A stretch of 64,000 bases of DNA from Candidatus Lachnoclostridium pullistercoris (GTDB lineage: Bacteria > Bacillota > Clostridia > Lachnospirales > Lachnospiraceae), in contig DWWL01000007.1 of NCBI GenBank assembly GCA_019119775.1, positions 62,001 through 126,000 on the forward strand. Direction: 5' to 3'. Below, piece by piece: positions 23,352-32,597 of the stretch; the stretch's first letter is position 1; each line of letters begins with the position of its first letter. The translations under genes were made by a program, and so were the position numbers. The notes under the pieces were generated by a model that saw only the letters and a program-made list of their open reading frames with translations, was not told the origin of the DNA and did not search any database.

Positions 23352-25463
23352 ATGGGAGAAGAGACAGTGGTAAGAGAGAGATATGAGCTTTCCTTGGAGC
23401 GGATCCGGGAGATCACAGGAGAGGAGGCGGCTGCGGCCTCCTTTGCTGATTATTTTCACAGGACGGCAGAATTTATCCTGATGGTCAGTCAGGTGTATGA
23501 GGAGATGGCAGGCGGCAGAACATTGTCCCTCGAGGATTGCAGAGAGCGCAATCACAGGCTCTATGAGGACATTCTGCCGGAAAATTATGAGGAGAGCTAC
23601 GGCAATCCGGCCTATGCGGTGAGCCGGCTGGGAGAGGGATACGGGCAGATGCTTTCCTTCCTCTACAGCGAGGCGCGGGGGCTGATTCCCCTGGCGTTTG
23701 AGGGCCGGCTGGAGGACATGGCCATCCTTCAGGAGACGTTTTTGGAGGTGTACAACCTGTTTACCATGGCGGCCGCGGACGGAGCCGGCCTGCCGGGAGA
23801 GACGGGGGAGGACGGGGCGGAAACGGCCTATCTGCCTCTGGAGTCCCAGGTAAAGGAAGTTCTTTACTGGTATGCCAGCGACTACTGTGACCAGATGGCG
23901 GAGTACCGGGTGCGGGAGAGTCTGGACCCGTCTCTGGACTTCGCGAAGCGAATCATCATGGAGGCGGATCTGGAAGATCTCACCTATCTGTACCGGTTCG
24001 GGGAGTACATCTCGGACACAGAGCTTAAGACGGCGGAATTTTTAAACAGCCTGCCTCAGGAGACGGTGAAGCTTATGGCGGACACCTACACGGAAGGCTA
24101 CCGCCGCGGGTTTGAGGTGATGCGCCGGGATCTGTCAAAAAAGAGCACGGTAGTGATCCGCTATGAACTGGGGTTTGAGCGGATGATTCGGGCGGCGGCG
24201 GAAAATTTCCGGGCGATGGGTCTGGAGCCGGTAATCTGCCGCACGGCGGTCCATTCGGTGAACAAGACGGCCGGCCGTTCTGCCGGCTATCACAGCGCCG
24301 GCCCCAACCGGCAGTATGACTATGACCACCGCTATGACAGCGCCCTGTATCTGGACAAGGCGTTTAAGGACCGGAGGACGGCGGTCCTTAAGGCGGCCTA
24401 CTCCAAATATAAGGATCTTGCGGCCGCTTACGCCGGACCGGCGGTGGTGGAGACGTTCGGCCAGGACGGTTTCCGGCCGGTGAACAAAAAGGAATGCTTC
24501 GCCCTCACGGAAAAGCAGGAAAAACTGGCCAGAGAGCTGGCGGGGGAGACTGCCCGCATATCCCAGAAGTACGTGCCGGGGGATGAGACGAGCTTTACCA
24601 TCATCGCATTTCCGGTGCCGGAGATCGGGGAGCGCTACGGGGAGATTTTCCAGGAGATCATCCGCATCAACACGCTGGATTACGAGGAGTACCGGAAGAT
24701 GCAGCAGGCCCTCATCGACGTGCTGGATCAGGCAGAGACCGTGGAAGTGACGGGCGGGCCGGGAAATGAGACCAGGCTGCGGATCGCCCTCCATCCCCTG
24801 ACAGACCGGGAGAAGCAGACCAATTTTGAAAACTGCGTGGCGGATGTGAACATTCCGGTGGGGGAGGTGTTTACCTCTCCGCTGTTAAAGGGGACTGCGG
24901 GGCTGCTCCACGTGGAAAATGTATATATTGGAGAATTTCAGTTCCGGGATCTGAAGCTCCGGTTTGAGGACGGCTTTGTGAAGGAGTATTCCTGCGCCAA
25001 TTTTGAGGATCCGGAGGAGGGAAGACGGCTGGTGAAGCAGGTGATCTTAAAAAATCATGACAGCCTTCCCATGGGAGAATTTGCCGTCGGCACCAACACC
25101 ACGGCTTACCAGGCGGCGGAAAAATACGGCATCACGGAGAAGCTGCCGATCCTGATCGCGGAGAAGATGGGCCCCCATTTTGCGGTGGGGGATACCTGCT
25201 ACAGCTGGGCGGAGGACAGTCCGGTGTACAATCCGGACGGAAAGGAGATCATCGCCAGGGACAACGAGGTGTCCCTGCTGCGGAGAGAAGATCTGTCAAA
25301 GGCGTATTTTAACTGCCATACGGATATCACCATTCCCTACAAAGAACTGGGAGATATCACGGCGGTGCTGCCGGATGGGAGCAGGCTGCCGGTGATCCGG
25401 GAGGGAAAATTTGCCGTAGCCGGCGCGGAGGCATTAAATAAGCCCCTGGAAAATGGCAGATAA
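23352..25463 (+). CDS. M29-type aminopeptidase-like protein with long N-terminal extension
   Basis: 703 residues from ATG 23,352, with AGAAAGG 9 bases upstream. The C-terminal half resembles thermophilic metallo-aminopeptidases (M29): GEFAVGTNTTAYQAAEKYGI, then LIAEKMGPHFAVGD and the acidic AEDSPVYNPDGKEIIARDNE, which match the metal-binding end of that fold. The first ~320 residues are mostly helical and not part of classic ~410-residue M29 enzymes. Such long forms are, as far as I recall, common in Lachnospiraceae. There is no signal peptide; a cytoplasmic peptidase is inferred. Some metal ligands could not be placed by eye. Confidence 0.65.
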   Translation: MGEETVVRERYELSLERIREITGEEAAAASFADYFHRTAEFILMVSQVYEEMAGGRTLSLEDCRERNHRLYEDILPENYEESYGNPAYAVSRLGEGYGQMLSFLYSEARGLIPLAFEGRLEDMAILQETFLEVYNLFTMAAADGAGLPGETGEDGAETAYLPLESQVKEVLYWYASDYCDQMAEYRVRESLDPSLDFAKRIIMEADLEDLTYLYRFGEYISDTELKTAEFLNSLPQETVKLMADTYTEGYRRGFEVMRRDLSKKSTVVIRYELGFERMIRAAAENFRAMGLEPVICRTAVHSVNKTAGRSAGYHSAGPNRQYDYDHRYDSALYLDKAFKDRRTAVLKAAYSKYKDLAAAYAGPAVVETFGQDGFRPVNKKECFALTEKQEKLARELAGETARISQKYVPGDETSFTIIAFPVPEIGERYGEIFQEIIRINTLDYEEYRKMQQALIDVLDQAETVEVTGGPGNETRLRIALHPLTDREKQTNFENCVADVNIPVGEVFTSPLLKGTAGLLHVENVYIGEFQFRDLKLRFEDGFVKEYSCANFEDPEEGRRLVKQVILKNHDSLPMGEFAVGTNTTAYQAAEKYGITEKLPILIAEKMGPHFAVGDTCYSWAEDSPVYNPDGKEIIARDNEVSLLRREDLSKAYFNCHTDITIPYKELGDITAVLPDGSRLPVIREGKFAVAGAEALNKPLENGR

Positions 25464-25480
25464 GTCTCTGTGAGTAAGCC

Positions 25481-25539
25481 TCCGGAGAATGTGCAAGTGA
25501 CCCTTCGGAAAATGTGCAAGTGACCCTTCGGAAAATGCC
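25481..25539 (+). repeat. 23-bp tandem repeat, about 2.5 copies
   Basis: Units at 25,481-25,503, 25,504-25,526 and a partial one at 25,527-25,539 share GGAAAATGTGCAAGTGACCC with few changes. It lies just after the peptidase stop codon and ends two bases before the -35 box of purE. Confidence 0.8.
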
Positions 25540-25541
25540 TA

Positions 25542-25608
25542 TTGACTTCCCTGAGAAATTCCAGTATTATTTCTAATAAGTGATGATTGTTTAATAAATC
25601 ATGCTTAT
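25542..25608 (+). promoter_or_regulatory. Promoter and possible operator for the pur operon
   Basis: TTGACT (25,542-25,547), a 17-bp spacer and TATTAT (25,565-25,570). Directly downstream is an imperfect inverted repeat, ATAAG-x-x-ATGATT ... AATCAT-x-CTTAT (25,576-25,608), which could be an operator at the transcription start. No purine riboswitch was recognised. Confidence 0.6.
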
Positions 25609-25665
25609 AAGTAAAGCTAATAAAAAACAAATGAATTTGTGATGAATGAAAAGGAGACGTGTGCG

Positions 25666-26184
25666 ATGGCAAGAGTAGGCATTGTGATGGGCAGCGATTC
25701 AGATATGCCGGTGATGGCTCAGGCGGCAGCTGTGCTGGAGAAACTGGGAGTGGATTTTGAGATGACAATCATCTCCGCCCACCGGGAGCCGGACGTATTT
25801 TTTGAGTACGCCAAGTCAGCGGAGAAGAGGGGCTGCAAAGTGATCATTGCGGGAGCGGGAAAGGCGGCCCACCTGCCGGGGATGTGCGCGGCTCTGTTTC
25901 CCATGCCGGTGATCGGAATCCCCATGAAGACGTCTGATCTGGGCGGTGTGGATTCCCTGTACTCCATTGTGCAGATGCCCTCCGGCATCCCCGTGGCCAC
26001 GGTGGCCATAAACGGCGGGACCAACGCCGGCATTCTGGCGGCAAAGATCCTGGCCACCTCTGACGAAGCGCTTTTGGAGAGGTTAAAACAGTATTCTGAG
26101 GATCTGAAGCACGACGTGATGAAGAAGGCCGAGAAGCTGGACGAGATCGGATACAAAGCCTACTTGGACGGCATGAAGAAATGA
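25666..26184 (+). CDS. purE: N5-carboxyaminoimidazole ribonucleotide mutase
   Basis: 172 residues from ATG 25,666, with AAAAGGAGACG upstream. Class I PurE signatures are GIVMGSDSDMPVM (about 5-17), TIISAHREP (about 38-46), IAGAGKAAHLPGM (about 69-81) and MPSGIPVATVAINGGTNAG (about 109-127). It interconverts N5-CAIR and CAIR; class I enzymes need PurK, which is not in the window. It opens the purE-purM-purN-purD cluster. Confidence 0.95.
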   Translation: MARVGIVMGSDSDMPVMAQAAAVLEKLGVDFEMTIISAHREPDVFFEYAKSAEKRGCKVIIAGAGKAAHLPGMCAALFPMPVIGIPMKTSDLGGVDSLYSIVQMPSGIPVATVAINGGTNAGILAAKILATSDEALLERLKQYSEDLKHDVMKKAEKLDEIGYKAYLDGMKK

Positions 26185-26250
26185 GAAGGCCGGCAGGCGG
26201 GAAGAAAGATGCTGAAAAATACGGAAGAATCAAAGTGAAGGGGAAGAGTC

Positions 26251-27282
26251 ATGGATTATAAGAACGCAGGAGTAGATATTGAGGCCGGTTACAAGGCCGT
26301 GGAGCTGATGAAAAAGCATGTGCAGAGTACGGCGCGGCCGGAGGTGTTAGGCGGAATCGGAGGCTTTTCCGGCGCTTTCTCCGCCATGGCTTTTAAGAAC
26401 ATGGAGGAGCCGGTGCTTTTGTCCGGCACGGACGGAGTGGGAACCAAATTAAAGCTGGCTTTCCTCATGGACCGTCACGACACGGTGGGCATTGACTGTG
26501 TGGCCATGTGCGTCAATGACGTGGCCTGCGCCGGCGGAGAGCCTCTGTTTTTCCTGGATTACATTGCCTGCGGCAAACAGGTTCCGGAGAAGATCGCTCA
26601 GATCGTGTCCGGCGTAGCCGAGGGCTGCCGCCAGGCGGGAGCTGCCCTGGTGGGCGGCGAGACGGCGGAGATGCCCGGCTTTTATCCGGAAGATGAGTAC
26701 GATCTGGCGGGCTTCGCCGTGGGCGCGGTGGACCGGAAGGATCTGATCGACGGAGCCGGCCTGGCGGCCGGGGATGTGCTGGTGGGAATGGCATCCTCCG
26801 GCGTCCACAGCAACGGATTTTCTCTGGTGCGGAAAGTGTTTGAGAAGGAAATGACCGCCGAGGGCCTGAACACTTATTACGAGGAGCTGGGCGCCACCCT
26901 GGGAGAGACGCTCCTGGCCCCCACAAAGATCTATGTGAAGGCGCTGAAGGCAGTGAAGGAGGCCGGGGTGAAGGTGAAAGCCTGCAGCCATATTACCGGC
27001 GGCGGCTTCTACGAGAATGTGCCCAGAATGTTAAAAGACGGCGTGCGGGCAGTGATTAAGAAAGACAGCTATCCCGTTCCCCCCATTTTCCCGCTGATGG
27101 CAAAAAAGGGAGAGATCGAGGAGAAGATCATGTACAACACCTTCAACATGGGAATCGGAATGATCGTGGCCGTGGACCCGGCAGACGCGGAGAAGACCAT
27201 GGACGCCATGAAGGCGGCGGGGGAGACTCCCTACATCATCGGCTCCGTGGAAGCGGGAGAAAAGGGAGTGACCGTATGCTGA
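26251..27282 (+). CDS. purM: Phosphoribosylformylglycinamidine cyclo-ligase
   Basis: 343 residues, the usual length. Signatures include [17 protein letters not shown] (about 54-70), [23 protein letters not shown] (about 78-100, core only), [13 protein letters not shown] (about 128-140) and the late [16 protein letters not shown] (about 246-261). It makes AIR from FGAM with ATP, the step before PurE. It ends 7 bases inside purN, so the two are translationally coupled. Confidence 0.96.
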   Translation: MDYKNAGVDIEAGYKAVELMKKHVQSTARPEVLGGIGGFSGAFSAMAFKNMEEPVLLSGTDGVGTKLKLAFLMDRHDTVGIDCVAMCVNDVACAGGEPLFFLDYIACGKQVPEKIAQIVSGVAEGCRQAGAALVGGETAEMPGFYPEDEYDLAGFAVGAVDRKDLIDGAGLAAGDVLVGMASSGVHSNGFSLVRKVFEKEMTAEGLNTYYEELGATLGETLLAPTKIYVKALKAVKEAGVKVKACSHITGGGFYENVPRMLKDGVRAVIKKDSYPVPPIFPLMAKKGEIEEKIMYNTFNMGIGMIVAVDPADAEKTMDAMKAAGETPYIIGSVEAGEKGVTVC

Positions 27283-27866
27283 GAGTGGTTGTGATGGTGT
27301 CCGGCGGCGGCACCAATCTCCAGGCGATCTTAGACGCCATAGACAGCGGGAAGATCACGAATGCCTCTGTGGAGGCGGTGATCAGCAACAACAGCGGGGC
27401 CTATGCCCTGGAGCGGGCGAGAAAACATCAGATTCCGGCAGTCTGCATTTCTCCCAAAAGCTATCCGGACCGGGCAGCCTTTCACCAGGCGCTTTTGGAG
27501 ACGGTGCGGGAGTACAGGCCGGATCTCATTGTGCTGGCCGGATTTCTGGTGACGATTCCGGCGGAGATGATTAAAGAGTACCGGAACCGGATCATCAACA
27601 TCCATCCGTCTCTGATCCCGTCCTTCTGCGGCGTGGGCTACTATGGCCTGAAGGTCCACGAGGCAGCCTTGAAGCGGGGAGTGAAGATCACCGGGGCCAC
27701 GGTCCACTATGTGGATGAAGGCGTGGATTCCGGCCCCATCCTTCTGCAGAAAGCGGTGGAGGTAAAAGAGGGGGATACCCCGGAGATCCTGCAGCGGCGG
27801 GTGATGGAGGAGGCGGAGTGGCAGATTCTGCCGGAGGCCATCAACCGCATTGCCAACAGTAAATAG
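27276..27866 (+). CDS. purN: Phosphoribosylglycinamide formyltransferase
   Basis: 196 residues. The folate-dependent GAR transformylase motifs are present: [17 protein letters not shown] (phosphate loop, about 7-23), [12 protein letters not shown] (catalytic Asn-x-His, about 108-119) and [17 protein letters not shown] with the catalytic Asp (about 139-155). It uses 10-formyl-THF, tying this operon to the folate supply served by folT in the window. The start overlaps purM by 7 bases. Confidence 0.96.
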   Translation: MLRVVVMVSGGGTNLQAILDAIDSGKITNASVEAVISNNSGAYALERARKHQIPAVCISPKSYPDRAAFHQALLETVREYRPDLIVLAGFLVTIPAEMIKEYRNRIINIHPSLIPSFCGVGYYGLKVHEAALKRGVKITGATVHYVDEGVDSGPILLQKAVEVKEGDTPEILQRRVMEEAEWQILPEAINRIANSK

Positions 27867-27878
27867 GAGGAAGAGCTC

Positions 27879-29153
27879 ATGAAAATACTGGTAGTGGGAA
27901 GCGGCGGCAGAGAGCACGCCATTGTCTGGAAACTGGCCCAGAGCCCGAAGACGGAAAAGATCTACTGCGCCCCGGGAAACGGCGGCATCGCTGAGCTTGC
28001 GGAGTGCGTGGACATCGGGGCCATGGAGTTTGAAAAGCTGGCGGCCTTCGCGAAGGAGAAGGAGATCGACCTGACGGTGATCGGCATGGACGACCCCCTC
28101 TGCGGCGGCATTGTGGACGTGTTTGAGAGAGAGGGGCTGCGGGTGTTCGGACCGAGAAAGAACGCGGCCATCCTGGAAGGCTCCAAAGCCTTCTCCAAGG
28201 ATCTGATGAAGAAATACGGCATCCCCACGGCGGACTATCAGGTGTTCACCGACCCGGAGAAGGCACAGGAGTATCTGGAAACAGCAAAATTCCCCATTGT
28301 GCTGAAAGCGGACGGCCTGGCTCTGGGGAAAGGCGTTCTCATCTGCAATACCCTTGAGGAGGCGAAGGCCGGGGTAAAGACCCTGATGTTGGACAAGCAG
28401 TTCGGCTCCGCGGGGGACGAGATCGTGGTTGAAGAGTTCCTGACCGGCAGGGAGGTGTCCGTCCTCAGCTTTGTGGACGGAAAGACCATAAAGATCATGA
28501 CTTCTGCCCAGGACCACAAGCGGGCAAAAGACGGGGACCAGGGGTTAAATACCGGCGGCATGGGAACCTTTTCGCCCAGCCCCTTCTACACGGAGGAAGT
28601 GGACGCATTCTGCAGAGAGCACATTTACCAGAAGACGGTAGATGCCATGAGAGCGGAGGGCAGAGAATTTAAGGGAATCATCTTTTTCGGCCTGATGCTG
28701 ACGGCGGACGGACCGAGAGTGCTGGAGTACAACGCCCGCTTCGGAGACCCGGAGACGCAGGTGGTGCTGCCCAGGATGAAGAATGATCTGGCTGAGGTGT
28801 TTGAAGCCTGCGTGGACGGCACGTTAGACCAGGTGGAGCTGGAGTTTGAGGACAACGCGGCGGTGTGCGTGGTGCTGGCCTCCGACGGATACCCGGAAAA
28901 GTATGAGAAGGGATTCCCCATCTCCGGTCTGGACGCGTTTGCGGGAAAGAAGGATTATTTTGTATTCCACGCCGGCACGAAGAAGGCGGCGGACGGACAG
29001 ATCCTCACAAACGGCGGCCGCGTGCTGGGAGTGACGGCCACGGGAAAAGACTTAAAAGAGGCAAGAAAAAAAGCCTACGAAGCCACGAAATGGATTTCTT
29101 TTGAAAATAAATATATGCGGACGGACATCGGAAAAGCGATCGACGAAGCGTGA
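27879..29153 (+). CDS. purD: Phosphoribosylamine-glycine ligase
   Basis: 424 residues with an ATP-grasp core. Signatures: MKILVVGSGGREHAIVWKL at the start, ADGLALGKGVLIC (about 147-159), HKRAKDGDQGLNTGGMGTFSP (about 213-233, in two motifs) and RFGDPETQVVLPRM (about 287-300). It forms GAR from phosphoribosylamine, glycine and ATP. It is the last gene of the cluster and is followed by a strong terminator; purF, purH, purL and purC must be elsewhere. Confidence 0.97.
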   Translation: MKILVVGSGGREHAIVWKLAQSPKTEKIYCAPGNGGIAELAECVDIGAMEFEKLAAFAKEKEIDLTVIGMDDPLCGGIVDVFEREGLRVFGPRKNAAILEGSKAFSKDLMKKYGIPTADYQVFTDPEKAQEYLETAKFPIVLKADGLALGKGVLICNTLEEAKAGVKTLMLDKQFGSAGDEIVVEEFLTGREVSVLSFVDGKTIKIMTSAQDHKRAKDGDQGLNTGGMGTFSPSPFYTEEVDAFCREHIYQKTVDAMRAEGREFKGIIFFGLMLTADGPRVLEYNARFGDPETQVVLPRMKNDLAEVFEACVDGTLDQVELEFEDNAAVCVVLASDGYPEKYEKGFPISGLDAFAGKKDYFVFHAGTKKAADGQILTNGGRVLGVTATGKDLKEARKKAYEATKWISFENKYMRTDIGKAIDEA

Positions 29154-29178
29154 GAAGTTTTCTGCGAAATGAAAAAGA

Positions 29179-29201
29179 GGGGCGCCTGTGGGCGCCCCTT
29201 T
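29179..29201 (+). terminator. Terminator of the pur operon
   Basis: GGGGCGCC-TGTG-GGCGCCCC followed by TTT. Confidence 0.85.
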
Positions 29202-29295
29202 GCCGTGGGCGGAGTACAAAAGCGCAGCGGGAAAGGACAGCCAGCCGTCTGCGGCGGACAGGGAGAGAAAGATTTTTCCGCCTGACAGAAAATCG

Positions 29296-30036
29296 CTAGG
29301 GCAGTATCAGGGCCGGTTTAAAGTTCAGGAAATCTCCGGACACCAGCTGATAGGTGACGCCGTGAAAGGTGCCGCGGATGCTGTCTCCGAACCGGCGTTC
29401 TCCGTGGCAGTGGGAGTAGACCACAGCCTGGACGCCGTATTCTTCCGCGATCTCTGTAAATGGCGAGGTTTCCTCCAGGATATTTGTGGGCGGGTAGTGG
29501 AGAAACATGATGTATCTGCGGTACCCGGCCGCCTCTGCCTGGCGGAAGGAATCTCTGAGGCGGGTCATTTCCCGCTCCACCAGCTTTCTTGCATGGGCTT
29601 CCCTCTCCTCGTCCCAGCCGGTCAGGTTGCCCCAGGGGTCCAGATAGAAGGGCCCCTCAAACGTATAGCCCTTGGTTCCGACCAGAGCATAGTCTTTGTA
29701 GGCCGCAAAGTTGTTCTGCAGAAAGAACAGGCGGCCGGCGTATTCCTCGTTGAGCCGGGAGGTCTTTCCGGCGTCCCAGAACATATCGTGATTCCCTCTC
29801 AAAAGGATCTTGCGGCCGGGGAGGCTCTCGATGAAAGCCAGATCTTCCCGGCATTCCGCCAGTTTCCGCCCCCAGGAGTGGTCGCCGGTCAGCACCAGAG
29901 TGTCCTCCGGGCCCACCGTCCGGCAGACGTATTTCTTTATCTTTTTCTCATGGTGCTTCCAGACGGACCCAAACTGGTCCATGGGTTTGTGGACCTGGAA
30001 GCTCAGATGCAGATCGCCTAAAGCGTAGAGTGCCAT
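29296..30036 (-). CDS. Calcineurin-like metallophosphoesterase
   Basis: 246 residues. The dinuclear-metal motifs run in order: LGDLHLS (GD-x-H, about 6-12), LTGDHSWG (GD-x, about 48-55), LRGNHDMFW (GNHD, about 78-86), FLHYPPT (about 176-182) and YSHCHGERR (GH-x-H variant with Ser, about 208-216). This is the COG1768-like cytoplasmic group; the natural substrate is unknown. It stands alone on the minus strand with a good promoter and RBS AAAAGGAGG, divergent from the ferredoxin-AKR. Confidence 0.85.
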   Translation of the reverse strand: MALYALGDLHLSFQVHKPMDQFGSVWKHHEKKIKKYVCRTVGPEDTLVLTGDHSWGRKLAECREDLAFIESLPGRKILLRGNHDMFWDAGKTSRLNEEYAGRLFFLQNNFAAYKDYALVGTKGYTFEGPFYLDPWGNLTGWDEEREAHARKLVEREMTRLRDSFRQAEAAGYRRYIMFLHYPPTNILEETSPFTEIAEEYGVQAVVYSHCHGERRFGDSIRGTFHGVTYQLVSGDFLNFKPALILP

Positions 30037-30059
30037 GGCGTGTACCTCCTTTTGGCAGT

Positions 30060-30088
30060 ATTATAACCGGCCGGGAGGAAAACTGCAA
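30060..30088 (-). promoter_or_regulatory. Promoter for the metallophosphoesterase gene
   Basis: Minus strand TTGCAG (30,088-30,083), a 17-bp spacer and TATAAT (30,065-30,060). Confidence 0.7.
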
Positions 30089-30144
30089 TTTGAAGTTTTA
30101 TGCTGCCTGTGGAGAGAGCGGCCGTCTTAAGATGTGAAAGAAGA

Positions 30145-30173
30145 TTGTAGTCCGCGGAGAGTGCTGGTATAAT
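30145..30173 (+). promoter_or_regulatory. Promoter for the first ferredoxin-AKR
   Basis: TTGTAG (30,145-30,150), a 17-bp spacer and TATAAT (30,168-30,173). It lacks the CTTAAAG operator found at 32,606 and 43,365. Confidence 0.6.
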
Positions 30174-30267
30174 ACAGACAGAACGTGCAAAAAGCCGGCC
30201 TGGCGTCATAAGAAAACAGATGAAGAGGCGGTTCTTTGCGCAATAATAATTTCAAGGGGTGTCAGTT

Positions 30268-31410
30268 ATGAGATACAGAGAACTGGGAAAGACGGGACTT
30301 AAAGTCAGCGAGATCGGTCTGGGTGCCGAGTGGTTGGAGCGCCACAATGAGGAGGAGATAAAGGCGGTGATCCGCTGCTGTGAGGAGGAGGGAATCAACA
30401 TCCTGGACTGCTGGATGGCGGAGCCGAACGTGCGCACCAACATCGGAAAGGCCATTGCCGGGCGGAGGGAGAAATGGATCATTCAGGGACATTTCGGGTC
30501 CACCTGGCAGAACGGCCAGTATGTGCGCACCAGAGACATGGACAAGGTGAAGCCGGCTTTTGAGGATCTGCTGACCCGCCTGGGGACGGACTACATTGAT
30601 CTGGGAATGATCCATTTTGTGGATGAGGAGGCAGAGTTTCACCGGATCATGGACGGAGAATTTCTGGCCTATGTGAAGGAGCAGAAGGAGAAAGGGGTGA
30701 TCCGCCACATCGGAATGAGCACCCACAACCCGAAAGTGGGAAAACTGGCGGCTCTCAGCGGAGAGATTGAGATGATTCTGTTCAGCATCAATCCGGCCTT
30801 TGACCTTCTCCCGGCCAGCGAGGATCTGAATACCTGCTTTGCGGAGGAATATGAGGAGAGCCTGGGAGGCATTCACCCCGACCGGGCGGAGCTCTACCGC
30901 GTCTGTGAGCAGCAGAATGTGGGGATCACGGTGATGAAAGGATACGCGGGAGGACGGCTGTTTTCTGCCGAGACGTCTCCCTTCGGGGTGGCTCTGACGC
31001 CGGTGCAGTGCATCCACTATGCCCTGACCAGGCCGGCGGTGGCCAGCATTCTGGCCGGCTATGACACGCCGGAGCATGTGAAAGAGGCCGTATCCTACGA
31101 GACGGCTTCCGAGGAGGAAAAGGACTATGCCAGCGTGCTGGCCCATGCGCCCAGGCACGCCTATTCCGGCCAGTGTACCTACTGCGGCCACTGTGCCCCC
31201 TGTCCTGCGGGGATCGACATTGCCATGGTCAACAAGCTCTCGGATCTGGCGGCCATGCAGGAGGAGGTGCCCGCGTCCTTAAAAGCTCATTACCACGCAC
31301 TTTCTGCCACGGCGGCGGACTGCATCGCCTGCGGCAGCTGTGAGAAGCGGTGTCCGTTTGGAGTTCCGGTGGTGGAGAAGATGAGAAAGACGAAGGAGAT
31401 GTTCGGATAG
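30268..31410 (+). CDS. Aldo/keto reductase-like protein with 2x[4Fe-4S] tail, altered active site (type I)
   Basis: 380 residues from ATG 30,268 (AAGGGGTG at 6 bases). An AKR TIM barrel (YRELGKTGLKVSEIGLG at the start, RLGTDYIDLGMIH in the middle) is fused to two ferredoxin clusters: CTYCGHCAPCPAG (about 308-320) and CIACGSCEKRCPFG (about 352-365). Of the AKR tetrad (Asp-Tyr-Lys-His), Asp47 and His116 remain. By alignment the Tyr position is Glu52, and the T-K pair is replaced in a QGHFG motif (73-77). The same pattern occurs in the gene at 44,594. Classical Tyr-dependent hydride chemistry is therefore doubtful; a ferredoxin-linked reaction is inferred. It converges on the DUF362 gene. Confidence 0.85.
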   Translation: MRYRELGKTGLKVSEIGLGAEWLERHNEEEIKAVIRCCEEEGINILDCWMAEPNVRTNIGKAIAGRREKWIIQGHFGSTWQNGQYVRTRDMDKVKPAFEDLLTRLGTDYIDLGMIHFVDEEAEFHRIMDGEFLAYVKEQKEKGVIRHIGMSTHNPKVGKLAALSGEIEMILFSINPAFDLLPASEDLNTCFAEEYEESLGGIHPDRAELYRVCEQQNVGITVMKGYAGGRLFSAETSPFGVALTPVQCIHYALTRPAVASILAGYDTPEHVKEAVSYETASEEEKDYASVLAHAPRHAYSGQCTYCGHCAPCPAGIDIAMVNKLSDLAAMQEEVPASLKAHYHALSATAADCIACGSCEKRCPFGVPVVEKMRKTKEMFG

Positions 31411-31434
31411 AAGACTGTCCGGATATAGGAGACG

Positions 31435-31484
31435 GCAAAAGGCCGCGGACCGGAAAAATGATTTCCGGGCCCGCGGCCTTTTGC
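31435..31484. terminator. Bidirectional terminator between AKR and DUF362 gene
   Basis: GCAAAAGGCCGCGG pairs with CCGCGGCCTTTTGC, with a further inner CCGGAAA / TTTCCGG stem. Confidence 0.88.
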
Positions 31485-31513
31485 TGCTTCTGCAGGAAAT
31501 TCAGGCGAAAGTT

Positions 31514-32521
31514 CTAGTTTTCGGCCTGGAAGGGAACCACATCCTTCACAGCCTCAGCCGGAGTGATTTCCTTATCGTCCTGGTCGATGTCGATCAGATG
31601 GTACCGGTCATTGCCCATATGAAGCTCCTTCATGTAGGTCAGCTGGCGCAGGCCGTGGCGGCTCTCCATCCGCTCCACCAGATCCTTATGATCTTCCTCC
31701 TTCAGAGCGTAGACCAGGTCCACAGACGCCTGGTCGATGGCCAGGATGTCGTCGGAGGCCAGAATGCCGATGTTGGGAGTCACTACAGGCATGGCGGCGC
31801 AGCCCTCGCAGTCGCAGGAAACGGACATGTTCCGCAGCACGTTCACGAAGGTGATGTGTTCTCCGAAATGATCCACCACGGCTTTTGCGGACTCCATCAT
31901 TCTCTCCATGAACTCCTCTTTGGCGATGTCCCACATGTCGTCGGAGCCTGGGGTGGTGTGGATCATGGCTTTTCCGATCCGTCCGTCCGCGCAGCCGATG
32001 CCGATGTTCTTTGCGGAGCCGCCGAAGCCGCCCTGGGTGTGGCCCTTAAAGTGGGTCAGCACAAAAAGAGAATCGTAGTTGGCGATGTCTTTGCCCATGG
32101 ACATTTCCGTGAACCATTTTCCACCTTTCACCGGAAGAAATACGGTTCCGTTCTCGTCCATAATGTCCACGGGGCAGAAGGTCCAGCCGTTGACCTTCAG
32201 AGTCTCCCGGTGCTGCTCTGTGGTGTAGCGGTCCCCCTCGTAGTAAGTGTTTGTCTCCACGATGGAAGCGTCCGGCAGGTCATTTTTCACCAGGGCTTCC
32301 ACCCACGGACGGGGGATGATATTGGGTCCGTGCTGCTCTCCGGTGTGGAGCTTGATCCCCACGTTTCCGGTCAGGCGTCCCTTTACCCGGCCAAAGATCC
32401 TGCGCAGCCCGTCTGCCGACAGATCTTTTGTGAAATAGACCGTGGATTCCCCGCCGGTGCGCTCTTTGTATGGAATGTAGTGTTCTCCGCCGGTTCCCGG
32501 CACAGCTGTTTTGTTTGACAT
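31514..32521 (-). CDS. DUF362 domain protein
   Basis: 335 residues. DUF362 features are VGIKLHTGEQHG (about 54-65), IVETNTYYEGDR (about 86-97), LTHFKGHTQGGFGGSAKNIGIG (about 155-176, central motif GGFGGSAKNIG) and late ILASDDILAIDQASVDLV. There is a CDCEGC cysteine group (about 238-243) but no ferredoxin-type CxxCxxCxxxC tail, unlike many longer DUF362 proteins. The biochemical role of the family is unknown. Its promoter carries a MerR-style operator nearly identical to that of the AKR operon at 43,460, and it lies tail to tail with another ferredoxin-AKR. A joint redox or detoxification role is inferred. Confidence 0.85.
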   Translation of the reverse strand: MSNKTAVPGTGGEHYIPYKERTGGESTVYFTKDLSADGLRRIFGRVKGRLTGNVGIKLHTGEQHGPNIIPRPWVEALVKNDLPDASIVETNTYYEGDRYTTEQHRETLKVNGWTFCPVDIMDENGTVFLPVKGGKWFTEMSMGKDIANYDSLFVLTHFKGHTQGGFGGSAKNIGIGCADGRIGKAMIHTTPGSDDMWDIAKEEFMERMMESAKAVVDHFGEHITFVNVLRNMSVSCDCEGCAAMPVVTPNIGILASDDILAIDQASVDLVYALKEEDHKDLVERMESRHGLRQLTYMKELHMGNDRYHLIDIDQDDKEITPAEAVKDVVPFQAEN

Positions 32522-32597
32522 GTCAGATTACCCCTTTCTGCTGTTTCAGCCAATCAGTCGCGGCCTTCCCTGGAAATTGCAGGGAGGTTCTGTCTAT

